DNA of 64,000 nt from Morella rubra (GCA_003952965.2 CM025855.1:5044893-5108892); one strand, 5' to 3'; numbered from the stretch's first letter, positions 42,541 through 54,600 are shown. Made by a program: numbers and translations. Notes: generated by a model from the letters alone, not told the origin.

Positions 42541-43477
42541 CAAACGCCTATAAATCAACCTTTGGAGGCCTTTAAAACCAGCTGCCACTTACGCAAATAG
42601 ATTTTTAGTCCAGTACAGTAGTAGAGGTTAATATTCTTCGCGTTATGGCAGCGGCGCACGGTCTTGCTGAAATCTACGTGCTGAGAAAGATCCACAAGGA
42701 GAAAATGAAAACAACAGAAGAGGAAGAAAATAGACCAAATATAGATATTGCGATTGAGTGCCAAGAGAACAAACCCAGTGGATGTTTCTCCCGGTTGTTC
42801 AAGAAAATCCATCCAAGCAGTTCTCCGATGGGGGGTTCTGCTGGAAAAGAAGTGGAAACGTGGGATTGTAGAGGTTGATAGGTGCGCACAGTTGCTCCAT
42901 CTGTTGAAGATCATGAATCTGGATTCCCCAATCTAGATCATGTATTTTTGACTCCCCAATTTTTTTTTAATAAATTTGGAGTAAAATTTCTCTGTAACAG
43001 GGCACAGATATGGGTTTTATTCTTTTTTATCTTTTTTTTTGTGATTGACAGTGAAAAGGACAGTCGTTTATGTAGTCATGATCAAATATTGCAGAGGACA
43101 AATGGTCATCTTATTGATCTTCTTCTTGCGGTCTAGATTGCGTAAATTGTTCATGGAGAGTTTTACTTTGCACCGGATTAGAAGCACATCATAATTATTC
43201 TTAATACCTTTTTACTTTTTGGATTTCTTTTCACTTATCGATCTTTAGCTGGTTATATTACAAAATTTACCCCTTTTAAAAAAAAAAAAAAAAAACTTTT
43301 CCACCATCAAGCTGCTAAGACAAAAAGATATAGTGGCTTGTTATAAGCCTGAATACTATTTTGTTTAGCTTTCCTCTATTAGTCATTTTCTGTCTTAAAA
43401 GTTGTACCTAGCTAAGACCAATCTACAAAGGATTAGTGATTCTCTAGTCTCTACTGATGAATATAAGATGCTTGATT
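42240..43477. repeat. Unit 2 copy of the small-gene-2 block
   Basis: Collinear with 32110-33350 and 50530-51960 (shared GGTAGACCCGATGGCTTCC, GACTTCCGTGCCACC, TTTGCACCGGATTAGA). Ends abruptly at TTGATT (43472-43477), where it joins the NT-C2 gene fragment. Confidence 0.88.
42645..42878 (+). CDS. Small protein of unrecognised family, type 2, unit 2
   Basis: 77 residues, single exon, open from MAAAHGLAEIYVLRKIHK to ETWDCRG. Nearly identical to the 51010 copy (a few amino-acid differences such as EENR/EEHR and QEN/QEH). TATAAAT at 42549-42555 lies 90 bp upstream. This and 51010 show what is probably the ancestral length. Acidic middle, basic ends, no signal peptide, cysteines in IECQ, SGCF and WDC. 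Function unknown; the reverse strand also has a long open frame over the same stretch, which I regard as a shadow. Confidence 0.68.
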   Translation: MAAAHGLAEIYVLRKIHKEKMKTTEEEENRPNIDIAIECQENKPSGCFSRLFKKIHPSSSPMGGSAGKEVETWDCRG

Positions 43478-43694
43478 CTGTGTTCCTTTGGATTATTCAA
43501 CCTGGGAACCATGATAGTACTAGATATGACAATCTGATATTTTGAACTTCCATTTTCTTTTTCTTGTCAAATCGGTCTACTTTCTGTGCGTGTCTCATCT
43601 GCTAGACGGATCCCCCCCTCCCCTTTTAAGGTGTTTTTTTTACTTTTGAAGGATTAAGGCATATTTAATTTTACAAGTTTGAGTACTGGATTAT

Positions 43695-43904
43695 GTGCTA
43701 TTTGATTGTAAAAATATTGGAGTGTTGAAAATTTTAAAGTGTTAGAGTTGGTGAAAAAGTAAAGAGAGAGATAATTTGAATGAATTGTTTATATTTATTT
43801 GGAATGAAAAATGATGATTTGAAGGAAAGAGATATAATTTTGAAGAATTATTTTATTAGGAGTGAGAATTTTGAAAGGTAGAAATATTATAAACCAAACA
43901 CCAC
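43695..43904. mobile_element. MITE of the GTGGTGTTTG family, with paralogous empty site
   Basis: 210 bp, left end GTGCTATTTGATTG, right end the near inverse CCAAACACCAC. The unit 3 copy at about 56030 reads from GAGTACTGGATT straight to TAGAATGCTGC without it, so it inserted after the duplication. Same family as 20200, 50110 and 50321. Confidence 0.8.
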
Positions 43905-44242
43905 GTAGAATGCTGCTATTCTTTTCGAAAATTTGTTGTTCTTTGAAGTACTGTTGCTGGTACTAGTCTCTCTAGAATTATCGGTGACATAGTCAACGGA
44001 GCATTTGTGTCTTCTTACATCAGTCATCATCGCTTTTTCTAAAACTAGGTTGCTAGAGTATTGGTGTTTGTTATCCACAGACAGCAACTTTATTGTTTTT
44101 CCACATTTTTTTCTTCTTTTCACTCATCAACATCACTATTTGTGTGAAAGTGCAAACTGTGTTGTGATGATTTAGAATAAATCGAAGAGGGATGAACTGG
44201 AACCTGATATTATGCCGCAGATCATAGATTAAGTGTCCACTA

Positions 44243-44317
44243 ATGTCGAGGATCTAGTGGAAGCTTGAGAAGACAAAAGTAAAGGTGGTCTTCCGGCTCC
44301 AGTTTCACGCTACACAT
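44243..44317 (+). pseudogene. Pseudo first exon of the NT-C2 gene, unit 2
   Basis: Matches exon 56382-56459 but lacks three bases, so the reading MSRISKWKLEK becomes MSRI then TAG. The donor CAT|GTAAGT is preserved. No downstream exons follow, and the upstream promoter was not included in the duplicated segment. Confidence 0.9.
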
Positions 44318-44741
44318 GTAAGTTTGCTTGACATTGTCAAGAGTTATGCAACTGCAAGGCATTACGGAACTTTAGTTTATCATTTTCTTTCGTTGATTAC
44401 CTAGTTCATCTCCTTGGAGGTATTACGTATACTTCTGGTAATTTGTGTCATAGGTTAGAATTTTCTTAAAATACTCTCAAAGAGGCACCCGCACACTAAC
44501 ATGCATTGAACAAAATTACAGAAATGTAAGGTGAACTGGAAAGCTGCAAGGTTGTCTATTAAAGCATGTGAGTCCAAATACAAGTTGTGTCAATCATTGA
44601 AAGGTGCTGATTTTGCTTGGGTGGAGCCAAGCATGGCTTTGTAGCAGCAATCCCGTTCAGTGATATTTCTAGAAATTTTAGGTTTGGCTCGTAGTTTGTT
44701 TTTAAGAGTATCTATATTTCCACCCCACTGGGATTTTCGAA

Positions 44742-46081
44742 TGTTAGCTCAAGGTTGTTCTTACAAACAATCCGTCTTGATTTTGATGATAACAAAGTTT
44801 TCAAACTTGTTTTAAGTCCTTTAAGATTTTATATTGAGATTCCTTTTCTAGATCATTACTCTTGTTAATTGATCATCTTTTATAATGCATATGTAAATTT
44901 TTTTTAAGAACCATTGAAGTGGAAGTAGTTGTTGTTAAAACTCAAAATTTTTATGTCTAAGTGTTGGAAGTGTCGACACATTGGACCATGGTGTCGACAC
45001 ATTGAACTAACACCCGAGAGTGTGCATTTCAAACCATTCAACGTGATTTTTTTGACTAAGTGTTGAAGTGTCGACACATTGGACCATGGTGTCGACACAT
45101 TGAACTAACACCCGAGAGTTTGTATTTCAAACCATTCAACGTGATTTTTTTTTACTAAGTGTTGGAAGTGTCGACACATTGGACCATGGTGTCGACACAT
45201 TGAACTAACACCCGAGACCCTTTTTTTCAGACTAAGTTTAATGTGTCAGCACATACAACATGTGTCGACACATTGTGTTATTTTGCAGATTTCTTTGAGC
45301 AACGTCAACTTATTCAAAAAGTATCCAAATGTCTCAAATGACCTCCAACGGCACTCAAGCTTTACAAGAAGACCCTTGGTGCCCTAGAAGCTTTAAATAG
45401 AAGAAGATGGAGAGAGAAAAGACAAGAAGTGTGCGCCATTAACTCTTGCCCTAAATTCTAGAGAGAGAAAAAGCTTTCAAAGAGAAAGGAAGCTCCACCA
45501 TCCAAGAAAGCTCGTACTCCCACTTGAAAATACTGTAGTTCTCTTGCAAATCTTGTCTCTTTGCACACCTCAGTACCTCACACTTGTTTATTCAGCTTAA
45601 AGAGCTTTTACTAAGATTCTCTTTGTACCCATTCTTGAAAAACACGTGAGTGTTTGTGAAAAACACTTGTCCTACTTGTTGGGTAAAAGAAATCCTCGAG
45701 ATTGTGAGGATTTGAGAGAGTGAGCTAAAGTGTAAGCTCAAAAACACTTTGTAAAGGTTACTTAGCACCCGTGAAGCTAAGGTGTACTTACTATTTGGAA
45801 AATAGTGAAGGAAGCCCAAGGAAGTCAATAGCCTTGGGGTGGACGTAGGCAAGTGTTGGCCGAACCACCTAAAAATCACGGTGTCATCTCTCTATCCTTA
45901 TCTCCATTTATTTGTTGCACCTGTTTGTCTTTTCTTCATTCTCTATATTAGTCCTTGATTAAATAGATTTAGTCTTCTGCTCCTTAGATCGGTTTCGTGC
46001 ATATTGGGTTTAAAAGAAAAAGGAAGAAAATTTTATAAAACCCAATTCACCCCCCCTCTTGGTTTTGTTTTTGACCTCTCA
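44742..46081. mobile_element. Solo LTR (probable Copia type), fossil
   Basis: 1340 bp, begins TGTTAGCTCAAGG and ends CTCTCA, so it has TG...CA ends. Flanked by TCGAA (44737-44741) and CTGAA (46082-46086), a 5-bp duplication with worn first positions; the empty site is at about 56875 in unit 3. Near the start, TTGATTTTGATGATAACAAA, and near the end, a C-rich CAATTCACCCCCC stretch, are common in plant Copia LTRs. No internal region: a solo LTR left by recombination. Younger than the duplication. Confidence 0.8.
44957..45217. repeat. 99-bp tandem repeat inside the solo LTR
   Basis: Two full units and a partial third, with starts at 44957, 45056 and 45155, each with two copies of the palindrome GTGTCGACAC, 20 or so bases apart. 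Confidence 0.85.
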
Positions 46082-46252
46082 CTGAAATTAAAGGGTGTAT
46101 TCACGTTGTAGTACTAAAAGAGTATCTATATTTCCACCCCACTGGGATTTCTAAAATTAAAGGGTGTATTCGCATTGGAGTACTAAAAGAGTATCTATAT
46201 TTTCACCCCACTGGGATTTCTGAAATTAAAAGGTGCATTCCCATTGGAGTAC
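46082..46252. repeat. 69-bp tandem repeat next to the solo LTR
   Basis: Units begin CTGAAATTAAAGGGTGTATTC and end CCACCCCACTGGGATTT; about two and a half copies follow the LTR and a piece precedes it (44707-44737). Unit 3 has a single copy at 56845-56920. Confidence 0.8.
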
Positions 46253-46749
46253 TAAAACTCATGAGATTTTATTGTCACCAAGATGACAAGATTTCAATCA
46301 ATCTTTTTTTGCCCACTTTTTATTCCTTTAGGTGTTTTAGCTTTAGGCCATCTTCTACCCGTTTATGTGTTTTATTGTTTGGTTTTTGACAAAGATACTA
46401 CTTTTAGGGAAATTATGCCTTTGATGATTTATTTAGGGTAATTGCAGTAAATAATTACTGTAGGAAATTCAAATAGAATCTTGTAGGTCTTTTGATATTT
46501 AGTTTTTGAATAGGGTCCCCCTTTCCTCTTTCCCCATACTTGCTAAGAAAAAGAAAAAACAGTCCCCCACTGACAGGGAGTTGAGGGACTTGTGGACTTA
46601 TAAGTTGGCCCATCCTCCTTCAAAGGATGGGCCTTTAATACGAAATTTGTATTTGTATCCTCGTAACGATGATAGGCATCAATTTCAAACCTCTACAATG
46701 TTCAGGTTTGTTACATTGTTATTTCCGAACTAGTTATGGATTGATTATA

Positions 46750-47007
46750 GGCTAAATTACTCCGTACGTCCCTGGGGTTTGACCTTTTCCCAGTTTGGTC
46801 CTCAGGGTTCAATTTTCCCTAAAAGCATCCCTGGGGTGAGGACTCATTACCAAATAGATCCTGGCGTCAACTCTTGGACGGAAATGCACACGTGGCTAAC
46901 GGCTTACACGTGGGCACTGACAGCTGGATTTTTTTAAAAAATCTTGCCCAATCGCAATGTGACACGTGTCACTGCAATAAATAAAAATAAAAATAAATCT
47001 TAAATCT

Positions 47008-47038
<31 letters not shown>

Positions 47039-47398
47039 AGAGAAAACTCGGATTGGGGGAGACCCCCGATCCGAGTTTTCTCCCTTTTTTTTTTTTTTTT
47101 TTTTTTTAAGATTTAAGATTTAAGATTTAAGATTTATTTTTTATTTTTTAAAATATTTTTTATTTTTATTTATTTAGTGACACGTGTCACATTGCGATTG
47201 GGCAAGATTTTTAAAAAAAATTCCAGCTGTCAGTGCCACGTGTAAGCCGTTAGCCACGTGTGCATTTCCGTCCAATGAGTTGACGCAGGATCTATTTGGT
47301 AATGAGTCCTCACCCCAGGGATGTTTTTAGGGAAAATTGAACCCTGAGGACCAAACTGGGAAAAGGTCAAACCCCAGGACGTACGGAGTAATTTAGCC
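46750..47398. mobile_element. MULE-type foldback element with exact 9-bp target duplication
   Basis: 649 bp, two arms of about 290 bp nearly perfect in inversion (GGCTAAATTACTCCGTACGT ... its inverse at the end), with poly(A)/poly(T) runs around a central hairpin AAACTCGGATTGGGGG. Flanked by TTGATTATA at 46741-46749 and 47399-47407; unit 3 has the single TTGATTATA and no element (about 57345). Nine-base duplications and long arms are typical of Mutator-like elements. Non-coding. Confidence 0.93.
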
Positions 47399-48171
47399 TT
47401 GATTATAAGGCAATCTTGCATGCATTCAGAATAGGAAAATTCATTAGTGATAATAATTAATGTAATTGATCTGAGATACCCTTTTTTTTAAAAAAAAAAA
47501 AAAATGCAATGTCAATTTCATTTATTTGTTTAGAGTTTTCTCCCACATAGGCAAATCCTGGCTTTACCACTTGGTTTGGCTTTACCACTTGGTCTTTAAA
47601 CTTGGTCTAGGTTTAGTTCTTAAAAAAACAAATGTCAATTTCATTTATTTGTTTAGAGTTTTATCCCACAGAGGCAAATCCTGGCTTTACCACTTGGTTT
47701 GCCTGGCTTTATAACTTGTCTAGGTTTCAATTCTCACTCTCTGTAGGGAATAGACATTGTTTTGCCTTCTCTTGAATCTCTCTGATCTCTTCCTATGTGT
47801 ATGTGTGTATGCCAGCTGATCTGATGCAAATTTTCTGATCTTGGTATCTAGGTCTATGTAGGACACTATAATCAGTTATCTAGTTGGGCTTGTGACCTGC
47901 AGAAATTCATATTTTTCGAATTTGATCTTCAAATTTAAATCCTGATTGTGTCTCAGAAGTCATCACTTTCAGTTCCCTCACCTTCCTAGGGAAGAAAAGA
48001 GAAATAATAATCAAAGGAAGCAAAAATGTTGGAGCTACTCTACTGTTCAGGGAACTTTTTCACTGTCAACCTCAGGAAAAAATTGGATTCGAGTCATAGG
48101 GGAATCTGTCTTTTAGGGTGATAGCAGTCATACCCAACTAAATGAGATAGGTTTTAATCATCCTGATTTTG

Positions 48172-49526
<1,355 letters not shown>

Positions 49527-49539
49527 TTATGTTATAAGG

Positions 49540-50023
49540 GCTATGTTTGAAAACAAAAAAATTAATAATTTTGAGTTTGTAAGAAATTTTGTTGAGAATT
49601 TGAATTTTTGGGGGATTTGTAACATATTGGTAAAATAATTTAAAAATATTTGATTGTAAAATAATTTTTTATATGAATTTGTGAAAAAAATTAAGAAAAT
49701 ACAATATTTAATGAAACTTTTTAATGAAAAAGTAATGGAGTTTGTAAAAAAAATAAAATAAAATAAGAAGACAGAAGATATGATGTAATTTTTTTTATAT
49801 AAAAAGATATTAAAATTAGTTTAAAAAAGTGTTGAAATTTGTGTAAAATTTTTGAAACTTTAAAATTATTTTTTTTCTAAATTTTAATAACTTTTTATAA
49901 ATTTTAATGTATATATAGATATTTTTTAATAAATTCCAATAGTTTTTTTCCACTTATCTTAAGAGAATCTGAGTTACTTTCAACAACCAAAAAAAATTTG
50001 TCCATCCAAACACATCCTTGGAT
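49540..50023. mobile_element. MITE with GGCTATGTT ends, copy b
   Basis: Starts GGGCTATGTTTGAAAAC, ends ATCCAAACACATCC; long version of the element at 41731-42137. It directly follows the truncated ALD1 intron 4. Confidence 0.6.
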
Positions 50024-50107
50024 AAGAAATTTTCAAACTCAAATTCAAAACGTGTTTGTGACTCAAAACCAATATAAGATCACCTTGTCCTCTTTACTGA
50101 GGTAACA

Positions 50108-50520
50108 TTTGGGAGGTGTTCGGCAGAAGAAATTTTGGGAGTTTTGGGATTTGTGAAAAAGTAAAGATATTTTATAAAATTTGATGAAAAAGTGAAGAGA
50201 GAATATTTAAATGAATATTATAATAAAAAGAATAAATTGATAAAGAGAAAGGAATTATTTATAATTTTTTAATGAGTGTAGAAATTTTGGGGGGTGGAAA
50301 ACACCACCTTGGTGGTATTTGATTGTTAAAATATTCGGTGTTTAAAATTTTGGGATGTTGAAATTGGTAAAAAAGTAAAGAGAGATGATTTAAATGAAAT
50401 TTTTTATATTGATTTAGAGTAAAAGGTGATGATTTGATGGAAAGAGAGAAAATTTTGAGAAATTATTTTATTGGAGTGAAAATTTTGGAAGTTTAAAATT
50501 TTGACTCCCATACATCTCCT
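50108..50520. mobile_element. Two adjacent GTGGTGTTTG-family MITEs
   Basis: First about 50112-50312 (GGAGGTGTTCGGC ... AAACACCACC), second about 50319-50520 (GGTGGTATTTGATTG ... GACTCCCATACATCTCC). Unit 2 lacks both at the matching place (about 42225). Confidence 0.6.
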
Positions 50521-50888
50521 TTGATTTCTTATTTTTATATAATCCTAACTTGCACATGGCCGACTACTGCCTTCTAATCGTTAACCATCAACATTTTGAA
50601 AAATTTGGTAGACCCGATGGCTTCCTTGGATCCCAAGACAACGCAAGGTTACAACCAATTAAAGCACCTCCCCTTCCCCATCTGAGTTTTGTCTCCGACT
50701 GCAGACTTCCGTGCCACCGCAAAATAGTCAATTATGGATGGAATGATTTGAAGACGCAAAGCCTCTCACGGCACAAATAATCAATGACTACTTTTGCTTT
50801 TTCTTTTTTTCTAAGCCAATGACCACTTTTGCTTGATCCCCAATTCAACGGAGTACTTTTGCTTGATCTCCAAGCCAATTCAAACGCC

Positions 50889-50933
50889 TATAAATCAACC
50901 TTTGGAGGCCTTTAATAACCAGCCACTATAAAT
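50889..50933 (+). promoter_or_regulatory. Duplicated TATA region of small gene 2, unit 3
   Basis: TATAAAT at 50889-50895 and again at 50927-50933, caused by a local duplication of about 38-45 bp (each followed by CTTTGGAGGCCTTTAA). Units 1 and 2 have a single TATA here. Confidence 0.6.
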
Positions 50934-51009
50934 ACCTTTGGAGGCCTTTAAAACCAGCCACTTAGATTTTTAGTCCAGTACAGTAGTGGACGTTAATATT
51001 CTTCGCGTT

Positions 51010-51243
51010 ATGGCAGCGGCGCACGGTCTTGCTGAAATCTACGTGCTGAGAAAGATCCACAAGGAGAAAATGAAAACAACAGAAGAGGAAGAACATAGAC
51101 CAAACATAGATATTGCGATTGAGTGCCAAGAGCACAAACCCAGTGGATGTTTCTCCCGGTTGTTCAAGAAAATCCATCCAAGCAGTTCTCCGATGGTGGG
51201 TTCTGCTGGAAAAGAAGTGGAAACGTGGGATTGTAGAGATTGA
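51010..51243 (+). CDS. Small protein of unrecognised family, type 2, unit 3
   Basis: 77 residues from MAAAHGLAEIYVLRKIHK to ETWDCRD. The start at 51010 is chosen over the in-frame ATG at 50986 because all copies share it and the earlier ATG is absent from the others. Same core, no signal peptide. Two TATA boxes upstream. One of the two copies with the complete, probably ancestral, tail. Confidence 0.68.
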   Translation: MAAAHGLAEIYVLRKIHKEKMKTTEEEEHRPNIDIAIECQEHKPSGCFSRLFKKIHPSSSPMVGSAGKEVETWDCRD

Positions 51244-51576
51244 TAACTGCACGCAGTTGCTCCACCTGTTGAAGATCATGTATCTGAATCCCCAATTTTT
51301 TATTTTAATAAAATTTGGAGTAAAATTTCTCTGTAACAGACAACAGATATGGGTTTTACTTTAATTTTTTTTTTTTCTGATTGACAATGAAAAGGACAGT
51401 CGTTTATGATCAATTATTGCAAAGGACAAATGGTCATCTTATTGATCTTCTTCTTGCGGTCTAGATTGTGTGAACTGTTCATGGAGAGTTTTACTTTGCA
51501 CCGGATTAGAGGCACATCATAATTATTCTTAATACTTTTTTATTTTATGGATTTCTTTTTCACTTGCCGGTCTTTA

Positions 51577-51773
51577 GGCTATGTTTGTTTTTATCTCAAA
51601 AAGTTTTCTCAATTAATTTTTTTATCAATTTTAATAACTTTTTATAAATTTCAATAACTTTTTACGAACTCCAATAACTTTTAACAAACTTTTTACTAAT
51701 TTCAAAAGAATCTATACTACCTCCCAAAAATACAAACACAAAAAATATTTTCAAAAATAAACCAAACGTAACC
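51577..51773. mobile_element. Tourist-like MITE with TTA duplication and empty sites
   Basis: 197 bp, GGCTATGTTTG ... CAAACGTAACC, TTA on both sides (51574-51576, 51774-51776). Units 1 (about 33170) and 2 (about 43245) read CTTTAGCT without it. Confidence 0.8.
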
Positions 51774-52029
51774 TTAACTTTTCACCATCAAATTGCCAAG
51801 ACAAAAAGAGATAGTGGCTTGTTATAAGCGTCCGGTCCTAAATACCATTTTGTTGAGCTTTCTTCTCTTAGTCATTTTCTGTCTTAAAAATTGAACCTAG
51901 CTAAAACCGGTCTACAAAGGATTAGTGATTCTCTACTGATAAATATAAGATGCTTGATTTTAGCAAGTGTTGTTATGGACTTCAGAAAAGAAATTTCTTT
52001 AATTTTAATAGGTAAGAAACGCTATATAA

Positions 52030-52604
52030 GAGCATTCCTAGCAGGTTCTCTATTCTAATATTTTGGTTAGAATAGAGAATAATTTAATAAAAAAGTCAAA
52101 AAACACCATTAGTAGCTTATCTATTATAACAATTTTAACATGTGAACAGTTGTTTTCTATTTTTAGAGAATCACTATTTACTTCACTATCTTAAAATATT
52201 AATATCTATCTTTTTCTTTCTTTTTTTTTTTTTCTTTTCTTCTCTCACACTCTTCCTTCTTTTATTTTATTTTTCTTTTTGTTTCTTCTCTCACGCTCTC
52301 CCTCTCTTTTTTTTTTTTTTTTTTTTTCTTTTCTTCTCCAGATCTCATTCTCCCTCTCTTTTATTTTATTTTTTTCTTTTTCTTTTCTTCCTCCCATACC
52401 CTTAAAAATAAATATTTAAAAATATAAATATTAGAGAAAGAATAAAAAATCTTTGAAAATAATATTTAAATAGAATAGTAAAAAATAATAGTTAAAATAG
52501 AGAAGCTGCTGGGAGTGTTTTTAAAAAATTGATAGTTAAAATAGATAAGTGTGCTTTTGGGTTAAAATAGAAAGCCAAATTTGAAGAAGCTGCTAAAAAT
52601 GCTC
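52030..52604. mobile_element. Tourist-like (PIF/Harbinger) MITE with TAA duplication
   Basis: 575 bp, ends GAGCATTCCTAGCAG and its near inverse CTGCTAAAAATGCTC, flanked by TAA (52027-52029, 52605-52607). Contains a polypyrimidine tract at 52205-52395. Non-coding. Confidence 0.8.
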
Positions 52605-52679
52605 TAAGTCGTTAAGAATGTCGTATTCATCCACCACATAGTCGTGACCATAGAAGCACTCTCGCTACAGAATGTCTAA

Positions 52680-53215
52680 TTTGAGCCATAACTATTGTCC
52701 ATTGAGCGAGCCTGTCACTACAACACTAATTTCACCACTAACAAGTCTCAGTTCATCCGTTAGGCTCAATTTCAACTTATGTTATTCAAACTCTTACTTG
52801 AAAACTAGTAAATATAGAGTACTATGAACTATACAACCATGTGACTATTCATATGGTTTACATGAATTCTAGCTTTATAAAATCAAAAGTGGAAGTTAAG
52901 TGTGTTGAATAATTACACACGTGTAGGACCCAAAAAGATCTTAATCTTATGTAACATCAAATCACATGTTGATGCAGGTGTAAGGGTTTTATGACACTTC
53001 GCTCTTTTTGGCCATCTGTAAATGTCTTTTCACTTTACTAATTCACCAATTTTCTTGCCGATCCATCTTTTTAAGTCACAAATCATATGAACATAAAGGC
53101 AATACTGATCCACGTGTAGCCTCGATGCTATCACGTGCATTAACACATGATGTCAAAACTTATCACATGATAAAAGGTAAGCAGACCTTAGCTGTGAGAC
53201 TATGATGCCCACACT
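52680..53215. repeat. Unit 3 copy of the 33770-34352 spacer
   Basis: Shares AAGTGGAAGTTAAGTGT, GTAAGGGTTTTATGACACTT and CACATGATAAAAG in order with unit 1; continues past the point where the Copia interrupts unit 1. Confidence 0.85.
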
Positions 53216-54600
53216 TGACTGGAGAGTTCTGAAACATTGTCTACGGTACCAAACATGTGCATGGTGTTCCCCCTACGGAATTACCAAACCCATGTGCATG
53301 GTGTTCCTTAAGGGCCACTAAAGGCGACCCCACGACGCCCCATGGTCTCATGCCCGAATTCAATGGCCGGTGTGGCCGAGCAAAACGCACTTGCTCTATG
53401 CGTCGTTGCGTCTTGGCTACACCCCATTGTCCTTTTGTTTCCCACCAGTTCCTTTACTGCCATGGTTTTGTCAAAGCAGGTAAAACCTACCCTTATTTTT
53501 TTATGTGCTGGACCATTCTTTGATTTGAAGAGAGCTGGAGCTCATGTACTTGCTAGTTTTGTAAGTGTTAGTTAGTTTATCATAATTTTTAAGATCTACC
53601 TATCATATTCGTGTTCTGTCATAAGATTCACTTATTGATATTGTGCTATGTAATTTTTTTTTTTTGTACATTTCAACAACACAATCTTATTAGAAGATAA
53701 ACATCATTGCAATTTGGTAATTTAAAAGCTAAATATGATTAAATGTGTAATTCGGACTAATAAATGATATTTGAATAATAATTCTTAAGTTAGAAGTGAA
53801 GATTCACCAACTTAAAAAGAAAAATCAGTCGATTTCTCGAACAATCAATTGTAAGATGATATGGTCAAAAGGAGATCAAAGGGAGGGTAAAAAGAGGAAT
53901 CAGGTGAGAAAAAAGTAGGTAAACTTGTTTCTATTTTGTTTTTCCCATCTTTTGATCTACATCTCTCTGTACTATGATAATAACCATTTGGAAATTATAT
54001 CCTAATTAGCATATAATATGGTCAGGTGTATATTTTTATGTCACGTATAGTAGTTTGAACATTAAATAGCGACTGTAGTCAACTATGATGTACATTATCA
54101 CGACTAATAATATTAATTATAATTGTCAGATTTAAACTCACTTAGATATAGTATGTCTTTTTATCAAGTTTGTTGGAACAGAGAAAGGATAATTTTATTT
54201 ATTGCAATTATTTTTTATTGACGTGGGGTAGGGGGGGCGGGCAAATAAGTAGCCATACGTAAAACAGGGGAGAATACACTATACACTGTACGCTATACGT
54301 ACTGAGCTTGTCAAACACAGAACCAACCAATCCCAGATATGTCAAAGGTAAGGGCATTTCCGTAATTCCCTGCCCGCAACACCAGTTAAAAGTGAAACCC
54401 AACACTGACGACCTTAGATTTGTCCCTAAATTAAGTGAAAAACAATGGAGTCCAATCACAGGGTTTGGCGGGATTTTGAGGTTGATATCTCAGCTAAATC
54501 TCAAGCTCCATTTTACCTTATTAATGGCGATACAGTTTACATTCACCGCTTATTTACGCCACCGCCCCCTCCCGCTTAACTGCACAAAGCAACGCACTCA
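53216..54600. other. Intergenic region; no gene assigned
   Basis: A GC-richer stretch at 53240-53575 has two overlapping open frames (88 and 77 codons) without a recognisable domain and with two direct copies of CATGTGCATGGTGTTCC; it may be a gene or element fragment. The rest is AT-rich. Confidence 0.4.

Larger units (their letters stand above)
50530..52010. repeat. Unit 3 copy of the small-gene-2 block
   Basis: Collinear with 32110-33400 and 42240-43470; carries an extra MITE at 51577-51773. Confidence 0.88.

Noticed and set aside
52142-52405. 87-codon Phe/Ser/Leu-rich frame
   Set aside because: Translation of a polypyrimidine tract inside a MITE; low complexity only.
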